Origin: Codonopsis lanceolata
Lineage: Eukaryota > Streptophyta > Magnoliopsida > Asterales > Campanulaceae
Assembly (NCBI GenBank): GCA_013146195.2
Contig: CM028377.1
Coordinates: forward strand, 36,027,632-36,091,631
Length of the DNA: 64,000 bases
Direction: 5' to 3'
The position numbers were made by a program, and so were the translations under genes. Under the pieces are notes generated by a model that was given only the letters and a program-made list of their open reading frames with translations, had not been told where the DNA came from and searched no databases. Within the stretch, counting starts at the first letter, position 1, and each line of letters opens with the position of its first letter. Of this stretch, positions 21,043-33,194 are shown piece by piece.

Positions 21043-22523
21043 ATAATTATGTGGCCAATTTACAATTCCCCCCGCAAAGTATCCACCAAATCGCATAGTG
21101 CACCCTAACCTAATGTTTGCCCCATAATGGTATGTGATGCTACATTTTTTTTCCATTTCCACCCTACCTTAACAGACGTTAGAAAATTCACTTTAAATAG
21201 CACGTGATCTTCCACGTGCGGGGTAAAAATGACATTTTCCTTATTTGGTGAAAGAGTAAATGTATTAAAAGGAACAATCATAATCTCACATCCTCTCATT
21301 CTCTCATCTTTTGGTGCAATCCCATCTTCGGCTCCATCGCACGCAATAGCCGCCATTTCCAGCCCCACCATATATAGAAGTCGCCATCTCTAACCTAAAC
21401 TCTTCCCACTCCAGTCATTCCTATCACAACTCTGGCACCTACCTCTTTCTATTTTAGCCAAATTTCATCTTCGATCTCCCTCATTCAGTCCCCTACAAAA
21501 GTCGCGCCTGAAGTAGCAATCAGAGGCTATATAGTATACTTACTAAATACCCTATAAAAACATGGGATTAACATAAAATCAATAACTCATATTATCGAAT
21601 TCATCAGAAAGAGAGATGGACATGCATTAAAAGAAATGATAAGGGGTTTTATTGAAATACTCTTCAATTTTGTTGGAGAAAATTGGGCATACGACCGGCT
21701 TGCATATGACTTAAAACAAAGTATCGAAATTGAGAGGATGTTGAAGAAGCTATGGTTCTAGATGATTTCAACCTCAAGCTGTCATGGTGGTCGGGTTGAA
21801 TTATTTAAAGAATTAAGAGAGAAAAAGTTAAGTTAAGTTAAGTAATGTAAGAGGATGAAAGGGGGATGAAAAATTGATTGATTTTAGTGGTGGTTGGGTT
21901 TCATCGGAGAAGGTGAGTGGATCTAATTTCATATAAGAAATCGGAGATGAGACATGTATCTATGGGTAAAAGTTTTTCATATCTTTTGTTTGTTTACTTT
22001 GTTTTCATCATCAAGATAAAAAAAATTGATAATGAAATCAAACGCGTATCTATCGTCTGGATTAAGAGAGAGAAATTTAAGAGATAAATTTGGAGGGAGT
22101 GGACAAAACCCAGATCGGGTTCTGAGTTAATTTTTGATTTGGGGACGACTGAAGATTGGAAAACATAGTGGGTCTTTTCTATAGATTTTTTTTTAGCAAG
22201 AAAAAAAGGAATGGTTTTTAACATTTTAACTTTACACACATTTATATAATTTTTTTACAAAATTATATTTTATTTCTTAGTTTTTATTAGGCTAAAATAC
22301 ATTTAGTACCCCCAAAGTTTACACCGAATTCCTAATATTTCCCCCGAGTTAACACCCACAAGGAAATGTCAAATTAACGTGACTTTTCTAATGGCTGTGG
22401 TTAGGGTGAAAAATAGGGGGAAAAAAATGTCAGATACTATTATGGGACAAACCTTAGGGTTGGGGTGCACAATGTCATTTGGTGGATACTTTTGAGGAGA
22501 ATTGTAATTTGGCATAATTATAA
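21043..22523. mobile_element. Element with ~150-bp terminal inverted repeats, copy 2 (Mutator-like?)
   Basis: The left end has AATTTACAATTCCCC, AAAGTATCCACCAAAT, GTGCACCCTAACC and CCCATAATGGTAT. The right end read backwards has AAATTACAATTCTCC, AAAGTATCCACCAAAT, GTGCACCCCAACC and CCCATAATAGTAT. The match holds for about 150 bp, which is long for a MITE and suggests a Mutator-like element. There is no transposase and no recognised coding region. A host-gene fragment in the middle was not identified. Confidence 0.55.
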
Positions 22524-22640
22524 GGAAAATGATATCCTTACAACTAATTATATTGATTTCCTTACAACTAAGTTTTGAAGAACTGCAAAGTTGTTTTAGA
22601 CAAAAACATTTTTGTTCTTTTTTAAGGCTTAGTTGTAAAG

Positions 22641-24581
22641 TGTTGGGTTCGCTAGATTACGGGGCTAATCGCAGCGGAAATTTTAAAATATGTATACAAT
22701 ATACAAAAGATAGCCCCAAAAACCTTATAGCGATTTAACGATCGCGCGTATCGAGCAAGTATAAAAATGAGTTTTTAGGTCTTACCGATAACCGCTTCCA
22801 AAAGCTTCCGGTTGATGAAGATGTAGAGACAATCAATTGTCGGCTCGTACACCAAATTACTCGTAGAGGTCCACACGTCCCTCCTCCAAAGTAAGTCCAC
22901 ACGAATGGATAAAATCACCGAATCAAAAATTTCGCTAGCAATTTTTGATCCGTTTTGTTCAACCCAAAAACAAAGAAAAATTTCTAGTTTTTCAATTGAG
23001 AGAGTAGTAGAAAAGAAAAGTCTAGGAAAGCTTTCTTGGTTTCCTAGCTTTTTAATCAAGTAACCAAAAGGATACCCAAATGTGAGTTTTTGAAGAGAAA
23101 CGGCCGAAATCAATTCTCCAAGAATTGATGATACATTTTTAATAACGTATCATTAACTATCCTACTAAATGACCAAAACCTTAATGTGTCATACAATCTA
23201 ATTTGTACACAATAGTGTCTAGGTTCATTAGTAAGAAGATATGGTATTATAATTAATACCATCTAATGTCATATTAAAATAACTTTTATCTAATATTAGC
23301 AATGTTACCCCTCCTACTCATTTCTTTCAAATTAACTCGATGGACTCCACTAACGAGCCTAATTAAATATTGAGTTGGACTTTTGAAAATAAATAAATAA
23401 ATAAAAATCCCATCAATTAATTTGAATTAATTGACCAAGCCCAAATTTAATTAAATCGATCAAATCAATTTCATCCATCAATTAATCTCTACTAGTCACC
23501 TGCGTCCAACAATTTGGATCAATTCTTTTATTGAACAAATGAATCATTCCATTCTTAGTGTGTGACCCTTTAGGTTCACAACTAATGCTAGTTGTAGGCG
23601 AATAACAATTTATTCTATTAAATAATTCCATTAGTTAATATACTTGAAATTAACTCATTAATTTCAAGAACCTACAAATCGTGGGAACACCTAGCAAGTA
23701 GCACGAATACCTAGCAATAGGTGAAATAGCGAGTAAACCTATTTCAATTATGAGTGCATACATGTACTGTCCTTTCGACATCTAATTTCCCGATTAAATC
23801 TAAGATATGGATTATAAGTCAAAATCCAATTGATTTAATAACTGTGATTCCATTTCAAGTACCAATGATTCCTTTATGAATCAAATTCATCATGCCTTGG
23901 CCAAGGTCTTCGAATCATGAACTATGAAAAACACAGGAAATTCTCTTATCATCTGACAAGTGTCGAATTCTATGTTAGCCACTGATTAACCTCCATGCAC
24001 ACCAATGCAACACCCAAAATACCCCTTTGCGATTGTCAAGCAATCAGAAAGTAAATCAAAGTGTTACATGATGTACACAAGCTTACCATCGTGCCTCAAG
24101 TCCGAGGACTAATCATGTACTATCGCAACGTGAAAAATTCTTAATTTGACAAATAAAATTTCCATTTAAGAATTCTCAACGGGTCATGTTCAGTGAACTT
24201 GTTCTCTAACAAGCACCTGCAATATATGTACTTGCGTCACAACGCTGATGCTAATGAAATGCAACATCCTCGTCATACGAGCATACATCATACGCATAAG
24301 TCTTACAAGGCTATTCAATGTCCTTGTCTTGAAAAGCCAACTGACTTAGAACCAATTTAAGACCAAAGCACTAGAAACATATTTCATGATTACCATCAAA
24401 TGCGCAACCATGTTCCATAACTAAAATTGGTATAAGGACTTTATCATATATCTATAAACAATTAATAATATAAACATAGGATAAATAAATGCCTTTATTT
24501 AAATATAAATTTCAATAATATTGTTTTACAAGTAGAATAAAAATATAATCTAATTGGAACGCCGGGCATTCTACTCTAACA
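22641..24581 (-). mobile_element. Solo LTR with 5-bp target duplication
   Basis: A 1941-bp unit starts TGTTGGGTTC and ends CTCTAACA, flanked on both sides by TAAAG (22636-22640 and 24582-24586). TG..CA ends with an exact 5-bp duplication and no internal gag-pol mark a solo LTR. It contains GCAGCGGAAA, also found in the copia LTR at 42857-43842, so a copia origin in minus orientation is likely but not certain. The open frame at 22775-23113 shows no recognised domain. Confidence 0.82.
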
Positions 24582-24586
24582 TAAAG

Positions 24587-25990
24587 AAAGTTATAAAATT
24601 AGTTGTAACGCTAGCAACATTGTTATTATAATTTTTCTAATATTTAAATTAAAATTTTAAAAATTGCATTACTCTCAAAAATGAAATTTAGAATTAATTT
24701 AATTTATTTTGTTATAATTCGCTTTCTTCCATCAACCTCATCATTCTTAGACCCACCATCATTACCACATCAAATAACATCATTAACCCAAAAATCAATT
24801 TTTGATTTTATTTTATTTTTTGTCTAATTCTTTATTCCTTCGTTTAAATTAACCTATATGCAAATTTTGACATTTATAGACCCACCACCACCACAACCTT
24901 AAATTTCACTATTTACAAATCCACATTAATTTTTTTGAATTTTCAAATTTGAAAATTGAAACTCAAACCCATAAGAAGATTTAAAAAATTGATGATTTGG
25001 AAATATAACAATATCATATTCCACCTAAACCACCACTGTCATGCTTACAATCACCCCAAACACCACTCTTAACCACCACCACCAGCATCCCTGCAATTGC
25101 CGCCACCGCCATCACCAGTCACCACCATAAAAAAATGTGTTCACCTTGCTTTGCTAGAACGGAAAATAAAATGTCTTTAGCTTTCGTTAAGCCACCGTTA
25201 AAATTGGATGACAGTTAGGGATAGTGACGAAATTGCATATATCTTTAAAAGTATAATGACAATTTCGCTTGAAACATAGTACAGTGGCAAGATGTAACAA
25301 TTAATCAAAGTACAATGGCAAAATTAACCATTTTCCCCCCCAAAAGTTAATTTTTTTTATTTGATTTGATTCATTTTTTAATTCTTTACTCTTTCCTTTA
25401 ATTCTAAACCACCACTGTCATCCCCACAATTGTCGCCACCACCGCCCCTAACACCACCATCCCTACAGTCGTCAGTACTACTATCACCACCACCAAGAAA
25501 TGCATTCACCTCGTCTTGTTCAAATGGAGACATATAATCTTTTTAGCTTCTGATTAGTCGGACTTTTTTCTTAGAACGTCTCTCATTTCTTAGTTCCTAT
25601 CCACTTTCGGTGTCAAATTACTAAGTAAGGAGATAATCTAATTAATTTTAGGATATACTACTTGAAAGGATGTCGGTTGGTAGAAGTATCTTCCAATAAA
25701 ATGAGAGTTACGGTAGAAGAAAAGAAAGTCGATAGCCAGTGGAGGGGAATAGAGAGATTCTCATATGTAACTACATCGGGTCCTATGAAGAGGAGCAAAT
25801 AAGTTAAGAGCAACATAGGTTTGAGGTTTGGAATGCAGTTATGGAGAGGAGTAAAATATTTGAACCTAGTTATTTGTGATTACTACAATTTGTTTTGTTT
25901 GTAATATCTATAAGTTTGGGACCAGTATGATAGTTTTAAGGCTGCTCGTAGTAGTCTGAAAATTCAAAGAAGTAAACTGTAGATTTTAGT
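24587..25990. other. AT-rich stretch with CCACCA-rich patches
   Basis: No gene is supported. Two related patches (about 25020-25190 and 25400-25540) share CACCACTGTCAT, CCACCACC and a later TTCACCTNG..TTG run. They look like diverged copies of the same repeat about 380 bp apart. An old, unclassified element is possible. Confidence 0.4.
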
Positions 25991-25997
25991 TTTTTTT

Positions 25998-26870
25998 TTA
26001 ACAAAATGCACAGATTCATCAAATGGTTCTTCATTTTTTTTCATCTTCTTGACATTATGACACATTTTCTTAACTCATTTCTCTTATTTTATTCATGGGT
26101 AATAACTAAATATGCTACAAATTTGCTTAATATCTCGATACTTACCAACAATTCTATTATTATAGATATAATTTTTCATATAAATCTAATAATGTCTTTC
26201 CCAAACATATTTAAGAAATTAAAACTATATTATTTTTTAGTTTCGAATAAAGTTTTAGTGTCTCTATTGAGTAAGAGTATTTTTGTCATTTTAGAAAATA
26301 TTGGGTGACATTTGTAACGATAATGGTAGAAGGGAGAAACTGATAAGAAAATCAAAATACAAGACGAAATGAATATAATTAAAAAATGTAGGTTAATGGA
26401 GAGTGATTTATTATATTTATAGCTATTTTTTTCCAATCATTATTGTTTGACATGGTAATTTACGTGTATTGTCCTTAACAAAACGCACAGATTCATCAAA
26501 TGGTTCTACATTTTTTTTCTTCATATTCTTGACATTATGACACATTTTCTTAACCCATTTATCTTATTTTATTTATGGGTAATAACTAAACATGCTACAA
26601 ATTTGCTTAATATCTCGATACTCACCGACAATTCTATTATTATCGATACAATTTTTTCATATAAATCTAATAATGTCTTTCCCGAACATATTTAAGAAAG
26701 TAAAACCATATTATTTTTTAGTTTCAAATAAAGTTTTAGTGTCTCAACTGAGTAAAGATATTTTTGTTATTTTAGAAAATATTGGGCGATATTTGTAACG
26801 ATCATGGTAGGTGGGAGAAATTAATAAGAAAATCAAAATACAAGACGAAATGAATATAATTAAAAAATGT
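25998..26870. repeat. Direct duplication, period about 477 bp
   Basis: Copies 25998-26390 and 26475-26870 both begin TTAACAAAA[T/C]GCACAGATTC and end GAATATAATTAAAAAATGTA. They differ by scattered substitutions and small indels. No TG..CA ends or target duplication were seen, so a local duplication is more likely than two LTRs. No internal coding region. Confidence 0.8.
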
Positions 26871-26971
26871 ATGACCTAACTTTAAAATAGGTACAAGTCA
26901 AATGGTCAAACTATTATTTAATTATTCATTGAATCAATTAGTCTATGACAAATTTACTCTTTTGACCTTAA

Positions 26972-27215
26972 TTAATAGTGTGTGATTTATTAAGTTGGGG
27001 GGTAGGTTTGTCCATACATTAAGTTCTAAGAGACAACCTAGACTTTTATAGGTAGTTAGATTATATTAGATTAAATTAGATAGATTAGATTAGATTAATA
27101 GTGTGTGATTTATTAAGTTAGAGGGTATGTTTGTCCATACATTAAGTTCTAAAGACAACCTAGACTTTTATACGTAGTTACATTAAATTAGATTAGATTA
27201 GATTAGATAGATTAG
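26972..27215. repeat. Tandem duplication of about 123 bp with GATTA-type runs
   Basis: TTAATAGTGTGTGATTTATT starts at 26972 and again at 27095, each followed by GTTTGTCCATACATTAAG and an AGATTAGATTAGATTA run. The simple pentamer-like runs at the joints may have driven the duplication by slippage or unequal exchange. Confidence 0.8.
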
Positions 27216-28512
27216 ATATATGTCGTTTGTGGATATGATTCTTTCTCAAAGTTCTGTTTTCATTGGTTAGGATGATAGCAGTTAGTTTAGATTTATAGAT
27301 AGCCAAAAGAAGCTTTACTTTCCTATCCTAGATGTTCCAAGAAAATATGCCCACTAGTAATAACAAAGCAAAATCATGCAGCAAAATCATTACATAAAGA
27401 TACCTACCAGTGAACATTTGTCTTGGTACACTACATAATAATTCAATTGTATTTCAATTGAAATTGGTTTAACAAAATCTCCACCCAAACATAACTCCAA
27501 AACCAAAACCTATGCTTGATCAGTCACATTCAGTCTTTCGAATAAGTTTCTTATTTAGGTGATATGTCCAATAACAATACCATAGAGATGAACCCAAAGT
27601 ATGGTAACTTTATTCCCTCACACAGTGTCTAGTTTTGCATGCAAAAGGTCATCAAATTTCTTCAGATGAAAATGAAAATGATAATACTACTCACAAAGAA
27701 AATGAGCTGAGAAAAAAGATATAGAATTTATTCCATTATACAAGTAGTGAAGCAATGTAGAGATTGGGTCGCGTACAATAGAGACGCACCGCCTTGCGTG
27801 ATTTCTCTTTGAACTGAATCATTATGTTCAGTCAACCTATTGGTGTGGTAGAACTAAGCAGCCACAACAATTCCACATGAGCACGAAGATGAGATTGCAC
27901 AAATATTGAAGCATGTACGCAGACAAATTAGTGAGCTCGAAGTAGTAAGCATTCCATTCGGAACTAAATAGACCCATGCCCCATGGTTTTTTTTCCTATA
28001 AACTTTAAAAAAAAAGACCTATTATGGATCAAGTTTTGTAGTAATTGCTCAAAGCTTCTTTCCTAATTATGTTGAACCTATCTAGTATCTACTCCACAAT
28101 TCAGGCCTTTGTTCTTTAGACTGACAACCCACAACATTTACTTAGTGCATAAAAGCCAATCATGTGCTGCAATATGGTGTACAAGTACATAACCAAGCTT
28201 ATGACTAAAAAACTAAACAAATGAGATGAATCCTATGAAAGGGGGCCATAGAACTGCTTCCAATAATAGGAAAATCTATCACCAACCTCATGCAAGAAAT
28301 ACCTGCAAAACAGAGTAAACTAATGGTATGAGAAGGATTGTAGTTATGTAACCTGCTGACTCAAGTCTATAATAGCAAGAATGGAAATAATTACAATATG
28401 AAGGTAGTATACTTTGTTATAACCAATAAATTCATATTACAAATATGTCTAACTAATTCTTTTTTAATGCTCATAGTAAGAGAAAAGTATAAGAACACTT
28501 AGAACAAAGTCT
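27216..28512. other. Non-coding stretch with one exon-like island
   Basis: No gene model can be built. On the plus strand, 27862-27944 is open, preceded by AACTAAGCAG and followed by GTAAGC, with a helix-prone translation containing HEDEIAQILKHVRRQISELE. No neighbouring exons were found. It may be a relic of a split host gene. Confidence 0.35.
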
Positions 28513-29060
28513 TTCCCGTTTTACCCTGACTGGTTCAAATTATGGGACAACGATAGGGCGACTGGAGAGTTTGCTGAGACTCCTGATGATGCTGCAAACA
28601 ACTTACAACAAACTACAGATACTGGTAATGGTACAAGTACTAATGTTCATGATTTGGATGCTTCTGAGGTGGGACTCGAGGACATAGATGCTTCAGTATG
28701 TGTTGTTCAAAATAAGTTACCAAAAAATGTGGACCAGAGCCAAGGAAGTGTAAAAGGGTGAATGTAGAAATAGACAAGGAATTGAACAAAAATATGGAGA
28801 ATGGTTCAAAAGCAATGGAACAAGTTGCAAATTCACTACAAGCAATGGTTGGTCGTTTAGGGCGTGAAAAAGACCAAAGTAATAAGAGGGAACAACTTGA
28901 TGAACTACTTGAACCTCTTGGATTGCCTCTTAGAGAACGGGTGTCAGTAGTATGTCAATTAGTTTCAAAGCCTTATTTACTCGACACCTTTCGTGGCTTT
29001 AAAAGTGATGAAGCTCGTATGGAGATGGTGAAGATGATTCTTAAAAGCAATAATACCTAG
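28513..29060 (+). pseudogene. PIF/Harbinger ORF1-like (Myb/SANT-like) protein, C-terminal relic
   Basis: The frame from 28513 reads FPFYPDWFKLWDNDRATGEF, the region after the Myb/SANT-like domain in plant proteins related to Harbinger ORF1 and L10-interacting Myb proteins. It stops at 28759-28761. A one-base shift near 28743 leads into a second frame (to TAG at 29058) containing DELLEPLGLPLRERVSVVCQ and a Lys-rich end. The N-terminal DNA-binding part is missing. It lies next to Harbinger-like MITE sequence, so it is probably the remains of an autonomous partner, but a host relic cannot be excluded. Confidence 0.6.
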
Positions 29061-29748
29061 ATTTTAACTCTTTATTCCCCCCCCCCCATGTTACGTATGC
29101 TTGTATTGGTGCCATATATTTTTTTGATTCTGTTGGTATTTTCTTGGATTATGTTGATACCACTTGATTATGTTTGTGGTGGTTTTTGGATTGAAGACCG
29201 TTGATATTTGGAATCAGATTGATTTTTTTATATAAAATTATAGTTGCATTGTTGGTATTTTATGAGATGTGTTTTAGATTATTTTGTAGTATCATATTAT
29301 TGTGAAAGCATATTTTTCTATTAATTTGTTGAGATTGTAGGGGAAGTGAGTTTAAATAATTTTTTCTTATTTTTTAATTATTGGGTTGTTGAAATTATGT
29401 GGGACATGTAGCCCAATTTATTTTTCCTTTTAAAAAAATGTGAAGTCAAGTTAAGAAACAAAAAAAAATTAAAAATTGATTTTTAATTTTTCTATTCTAA
29501 TGATTCATACTTTTACAAATTATACTTTTAACAATTTTGAAAAATATTCAATTGATGAATGATTGTATAAGAGTTATTGTTGGAAAAATATAATAATACT
29601 AACTCATATCCTAGTACTACTAAACATCATATTATATTAAAGATAGGATTAGAACATATCTAATCGTGGTGCTACCAAACATCATGTTATTATTTGAATC
29701 AGGATTATTAATCCTGGTGATACTAGTGAGGGCACTAATAATACCAAA
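29061..29748. other. 3' flank of the Harbinger ORF1 relic
   Basis: AT-rich DNA with a run of C at about 29077-29088. The end (29590-29745) contains CTACCAAACATCATGTTATT and ATTAATCCTGG, which resemble the neighbouring MITE, so it may be an older terminal region of the same family. Confidence 0.4.
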
Positions 29749-30079
29749 GGTGTCGTTTGGTAGCCAGGATTAAGGGAAGATATGATTAATAAGCCGATTT
29801 GTTTGATGTTTGGTACGCAATAGGTGGTCGGGACTAATAGCACGAGTTATCCAGATAAAGTCATTATCCCCTCACTATTAATACCAAGGGGGAGCTAGGG
29901 TGGTATTATTAGCGTCCTCACTAAAAAAAATTGGGATTAGCATTTGTAATCTCAAAACTACCCCCGATATATAAGTGATGATTAATAGCGAGGGCACTAA
30001 TAGTACTGAGATTAATAATACTGCTTATCCTTATCCGATTACTAATAATGCTTATCCTAGTATGACTACCAAACAACCC
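29749..30079. mobile_element. PIF/Harbinger-like MITE, copy C
   Basis: The left end GGTGTCGTTTGGTAGCCAG and the right end, read backwards GGGTTGTTTGGTAGTCAT, are imperfect inverted repeats. Internal motifs GGTGGTATTATTAG and CACTATTAATACC parallel copies A and B near 16464 and 17083. Length is about 330 bp. It has no coding capacity. The target duplication is not clear. Confidence 0.62.
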
Positions 30080-30094
30080 ATTAGAGTATATATA

Positions 30095-30352
30095 CTCCTT
30101 CCATCACTAAATTATCGTCTTGGTAGACTTGGCGTACGGTTTAAGAAAACACATTTGACTAGATTATTAATATTACTTTGATGTGTCGTTTACTTTAAAG
30201 CTCATGTGTATGTGACTAATAATTAAAGAATGATGAAAAAGTAAGGATAAAGTGGTAAAAGTGTTGTCCTAAAAAGGAAAGTTTTAAACAAGACAATAAT
30301 TTTGGGGCGGACGAAAAAAGAAAGTAGGACAATAATTTTGGGGCGGAGGGAG
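30095..30352. mobile_element. Stowaway-like MITE
   Basis: The left end CTCCTTCCATCACTAAATTA and the right end, read backwards CTCCCTCCGCCCCAAAATTA, form an inverted repeat. TA precedes the left end. Length is 258 bp. The right part contains a near-duplicate end (GACAATAATTTTGGGGCGGA twice). Confidence 0.75.
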
Positions 30353-30386
30353 TTCAATTTTTATTTATCCACAACATCCATAATTA

Positions 30387-30637
30387 TCTATATTATAAAA
30401 GAGCTCAGGGTCTAACTGGTGGCACTAATCGAATTGTGCTAAACACAACTAACGGTCTAGATTGATTCATAAGTATGTGAGTTACAAGTGAACCCCTCAG
30501 TTATGAGTTATGTTTGAATTACCCCTCTATAATTACATATAAAACCTTCAGTTGTGAGTTTTGTTTGAATTACCCCGTCAGTATGTGTTTTCTTTATCCC
30601 GACCATTTATTGAACTAATCTCATATCGACACCGTGC
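30387..30637 (+). mobile_element. Helitron-like element, 5' part, cut by the gypsy LTR
   Basis: Starts with TCTATATTATAAAAGAGC right after A, a common plant Helitron 5' end. It continues to GACACCGTGC at 30637, which equals the first arm of the Helitron terminal stem seen at 17020-17026 (CCGTGCC). The gypsy LTR begins at that point, so the second arm and CTRR end are displaced. Confidence 0.5.
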
Positions 30638-31999
30638 TATAGACACCTCAATTTCATACCCCTGGTATGTGACATGTCATAAAATATCAAGACCTATTAA
30701 AAGGACTAACGAATATCAAGTTACAGGGTTGAAAATGCAAAGGAAAAAGCAGGATGCATAAATAGTGAATTGCAGGGGGCCAAAGTGCCAAAAATCAGAA
30801 CAAACAAGGCTTGGGGCGCCGCTCCAAGCCACCTATGGCGTCACGCCCAGACTTACTATGGGCAGCGCCCAATAGTCCCCATTCCCCTGTAGCAGTTTGC
30901 TTTTGGTGCAACTCTCTCAGCGCACGGTACAAGCCGATGAAGCTCAAAAGGAAAAAACTTAATGAAGAAGGAAGCCTCCTCCCAGCCTATAAATAAAGGC
31001 CCCCGGCTTTCATAATTCACACACAACAGAAGAGAGAACACACAGTGAAACACAGTACGTAGTGAGTTCACCCCATAATTGAGAGAACGTCGAAGGAATT
31101 TTTCCTTCTAGCCCTAAAGCTCTGTCAAATCTCCCCCAAACACTAAAACCCTCTGGCCAAATTGAAACCTAGTTACCTTGCTAGGATTCCGCCCTATTCC
31201 ACTGGTTCGAAAATCCCAAAAGGAGTAGTGGCCCTGTCCGAATCCAAACGTCAAATCAGCAAAAAACAAGCAGTTGCTCTGCCCGATCTCCTATGCCAGC
31301 CAGCCAGCAAATCCATTCAAAGCAAGCAGTTGTGCCACCCGGATCTCGAGGCAAAAAGAAACTAAACAGAGCAGTCATCCTGCTCGAAGTCAGTGAAAAG
31401 CAGCCTTCTCCCTGAAGGTCAGAGCGAGCACACCCTAGGGCCTACTAGTAAGGAGTTTGGTACGAGATAAAACCCCCACGCTTCAAGAGGTAGGTCTATT
31501 AAAGTTTTTATGTATAAAAGTGTTGTCTATGTAACAGAAATAAGAAGTTGTGCTACCCGAAATTCTATAGAAAATAGCACTAAAAAGAGCCATTATTATG
31601 GCCAAATTTTTATAAATGTATTTGTAACTCCAAGAAAGGAAACTGCTGTAAGTTTGTAATTATTTCCTTATATATATGCAAATATATATATTTGAAATGT
31701 TTTATTACAACTGTTAAATAAATATAAAAAAACATATTTAGCTAAAAAACTTGATTTGAGACCAAAAAGGCGAGTTGGGTGCCTAACCCCTTCCCACCTC
31801 GTAACTTAGCCTCCGAACCCTTTACAAATCTGGTTACTTTTGGTTTTTCTTTGTTTTCCTTAAAATAATGATGGCGACTCTGTTGATCACATTTTGAGTC
31901 CACAATTGAGGTCGGACGTATTCCCATGCGCTTAAAAAGTTTTGAAACCACCCGCTTCTTTGGTAGCAGGGGAATCGGTTAAGAATCGGGGCACTCACA
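30638..31999 (+). repeat. 5' LTR of the Tat-like gypsy element
   Basis: The start TATAGACACC corresponds to TGTAGACACC of the related inverted LTR that ends at 36711. The end GGGGCACTCACA directly precedes the primer binding site. Length is about 1.36 kb. The first base pair is uncertain because TG appears mutated to TA. Confidence 0.65.
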
Positions 32000-32000
32000 G

Positions 32001-32019
32001 TGGCGACTCTGCTGGGGAC
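32001..32019 (+). other. Primer binding site of the gypsy element
   Basis: TGGCGACTCTGCTGGGGAC follows the LTR end. This motif is the type used by Tat/Ogre elements and is complementary to a tRNA 3' end. A related run GATGGCGACTCTGTTG lies about 130 bp upstream inside the LTR. Confidence 0.75.
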
Positions 32020-32148
32020 ATTGTTTTTATTTTAAATAAAATAAAAAACGAAGGGCTAGACTCATTAAAAAAACAAGTTTTTCTTTTGTTTTTGGCTAAA
32101 TATGCTTATATTTATGTAACAGTTTAAATACTGCATGTTTTATATATC

Positions 32149-32150
32149 TG

Positions 32151-32186
<36 letters not shown>

Positions 32187-32187
32187 C
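32149..32187. repeat. TA and TG microsatellite
   Basis: A short TA run followed by about 12 TG units in the leader of the gypsy element. Confidence 0.9.
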
Positions 32188-33194
32188 AAATAACTGTAAA
32201 ATCTTGCAGCAGTTTCGTTTTGGGTTCTGTTGCGAAAAATAAAATAAAATTTTGGGCAGGATAACAAAAAAAAAATCATCGCTTTATTTTATTTTGCTCT
32301 GCTTTATTTATTATTCCTCACAAAATATGTAAATATTCTTTTATTCTGTCATTTTATTTTGGGAATTAGGACCAAATGTAATTAATAAGAACATATAGAT
32401 TCCCCATTTTTCTTTCTATTTATTGATCTGAATGGTCGTCACGCTCGCTCGCGTCGCCTTTCGAGGATTCAAACTAATTAGCCGATAAAATCAACAATGG
32501 ACAGAAAGACAGGCCATTTGCTGCTTTATATCTAAAAAAAAAGACTTTACTACTTTTTACATACCTCACACACGTGCACGCACGTAGAAATATTTCGAAC
32601 TGCTACCCTTACTCCATGACCAGCCTACCCCTTGCATCAGCCAACATTACAAAGCATATAGTTTTCTAGGACACTTCATGGACCGATCGGTTTTTATATC
32701 TCTAAATTGTTGACCAATCCCTGTTGTGAAAATATATATAAATGAATAAAGATATATGCATAGGTGCTGACCAATAATTTTTATGATATTTGTCCTAGAC
32801 CATTTGAATGATGGATCCCGAAATGAGTATAAACCCTTCGCCTGAGATCAGTCCAATCTTGGGAAGTCAAAAGGCAGGTGGAATACGAAGGTTTTATACT
32901 TTGGAGAAAGAATCCATTGTTCCAGGAAAAGTCCTTAGACTATCAAAACAAAGCGGGTGCTTGTCCGATCAATCTTAGGAAAAAATGAATAATAATAAAA
33001 TAATAAAGGCACACTGTACTCAGAACCCAAAAAGCCTGGAACCTTCCCTTCTGATACCTTTAACCCTTTTCCTCAGAAACCTGGCCCGAGTTTGGAAAGG
33101 AAGAGATAGCACCGGTCGTTTGATACGAGATACAGGCACGGGGGTCAGATCAGAAAATACCAGAATCCGTTTAGAGAGTACAGATTTGGGCAAA

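Noticed and set aside
22775..23113. Open frame of 112 aa on the minus strand
   Set aside because: It lies entirely inside the solo LTR at 22641-24581 and has no recognised domain.
26006..26798. Paired open frames considered as duplicated genes
   Set aside because: They are AT-rich, Ile/Phe/Leu-heavy translations of a duplicated non-coding repeat with no domain.
32985..33194. Open frame upstream of the gag ATG
   Set aside because: The translation before Met at 33195 lacks any gag feature, and the sequence after it fits a normal gag N-terminus.
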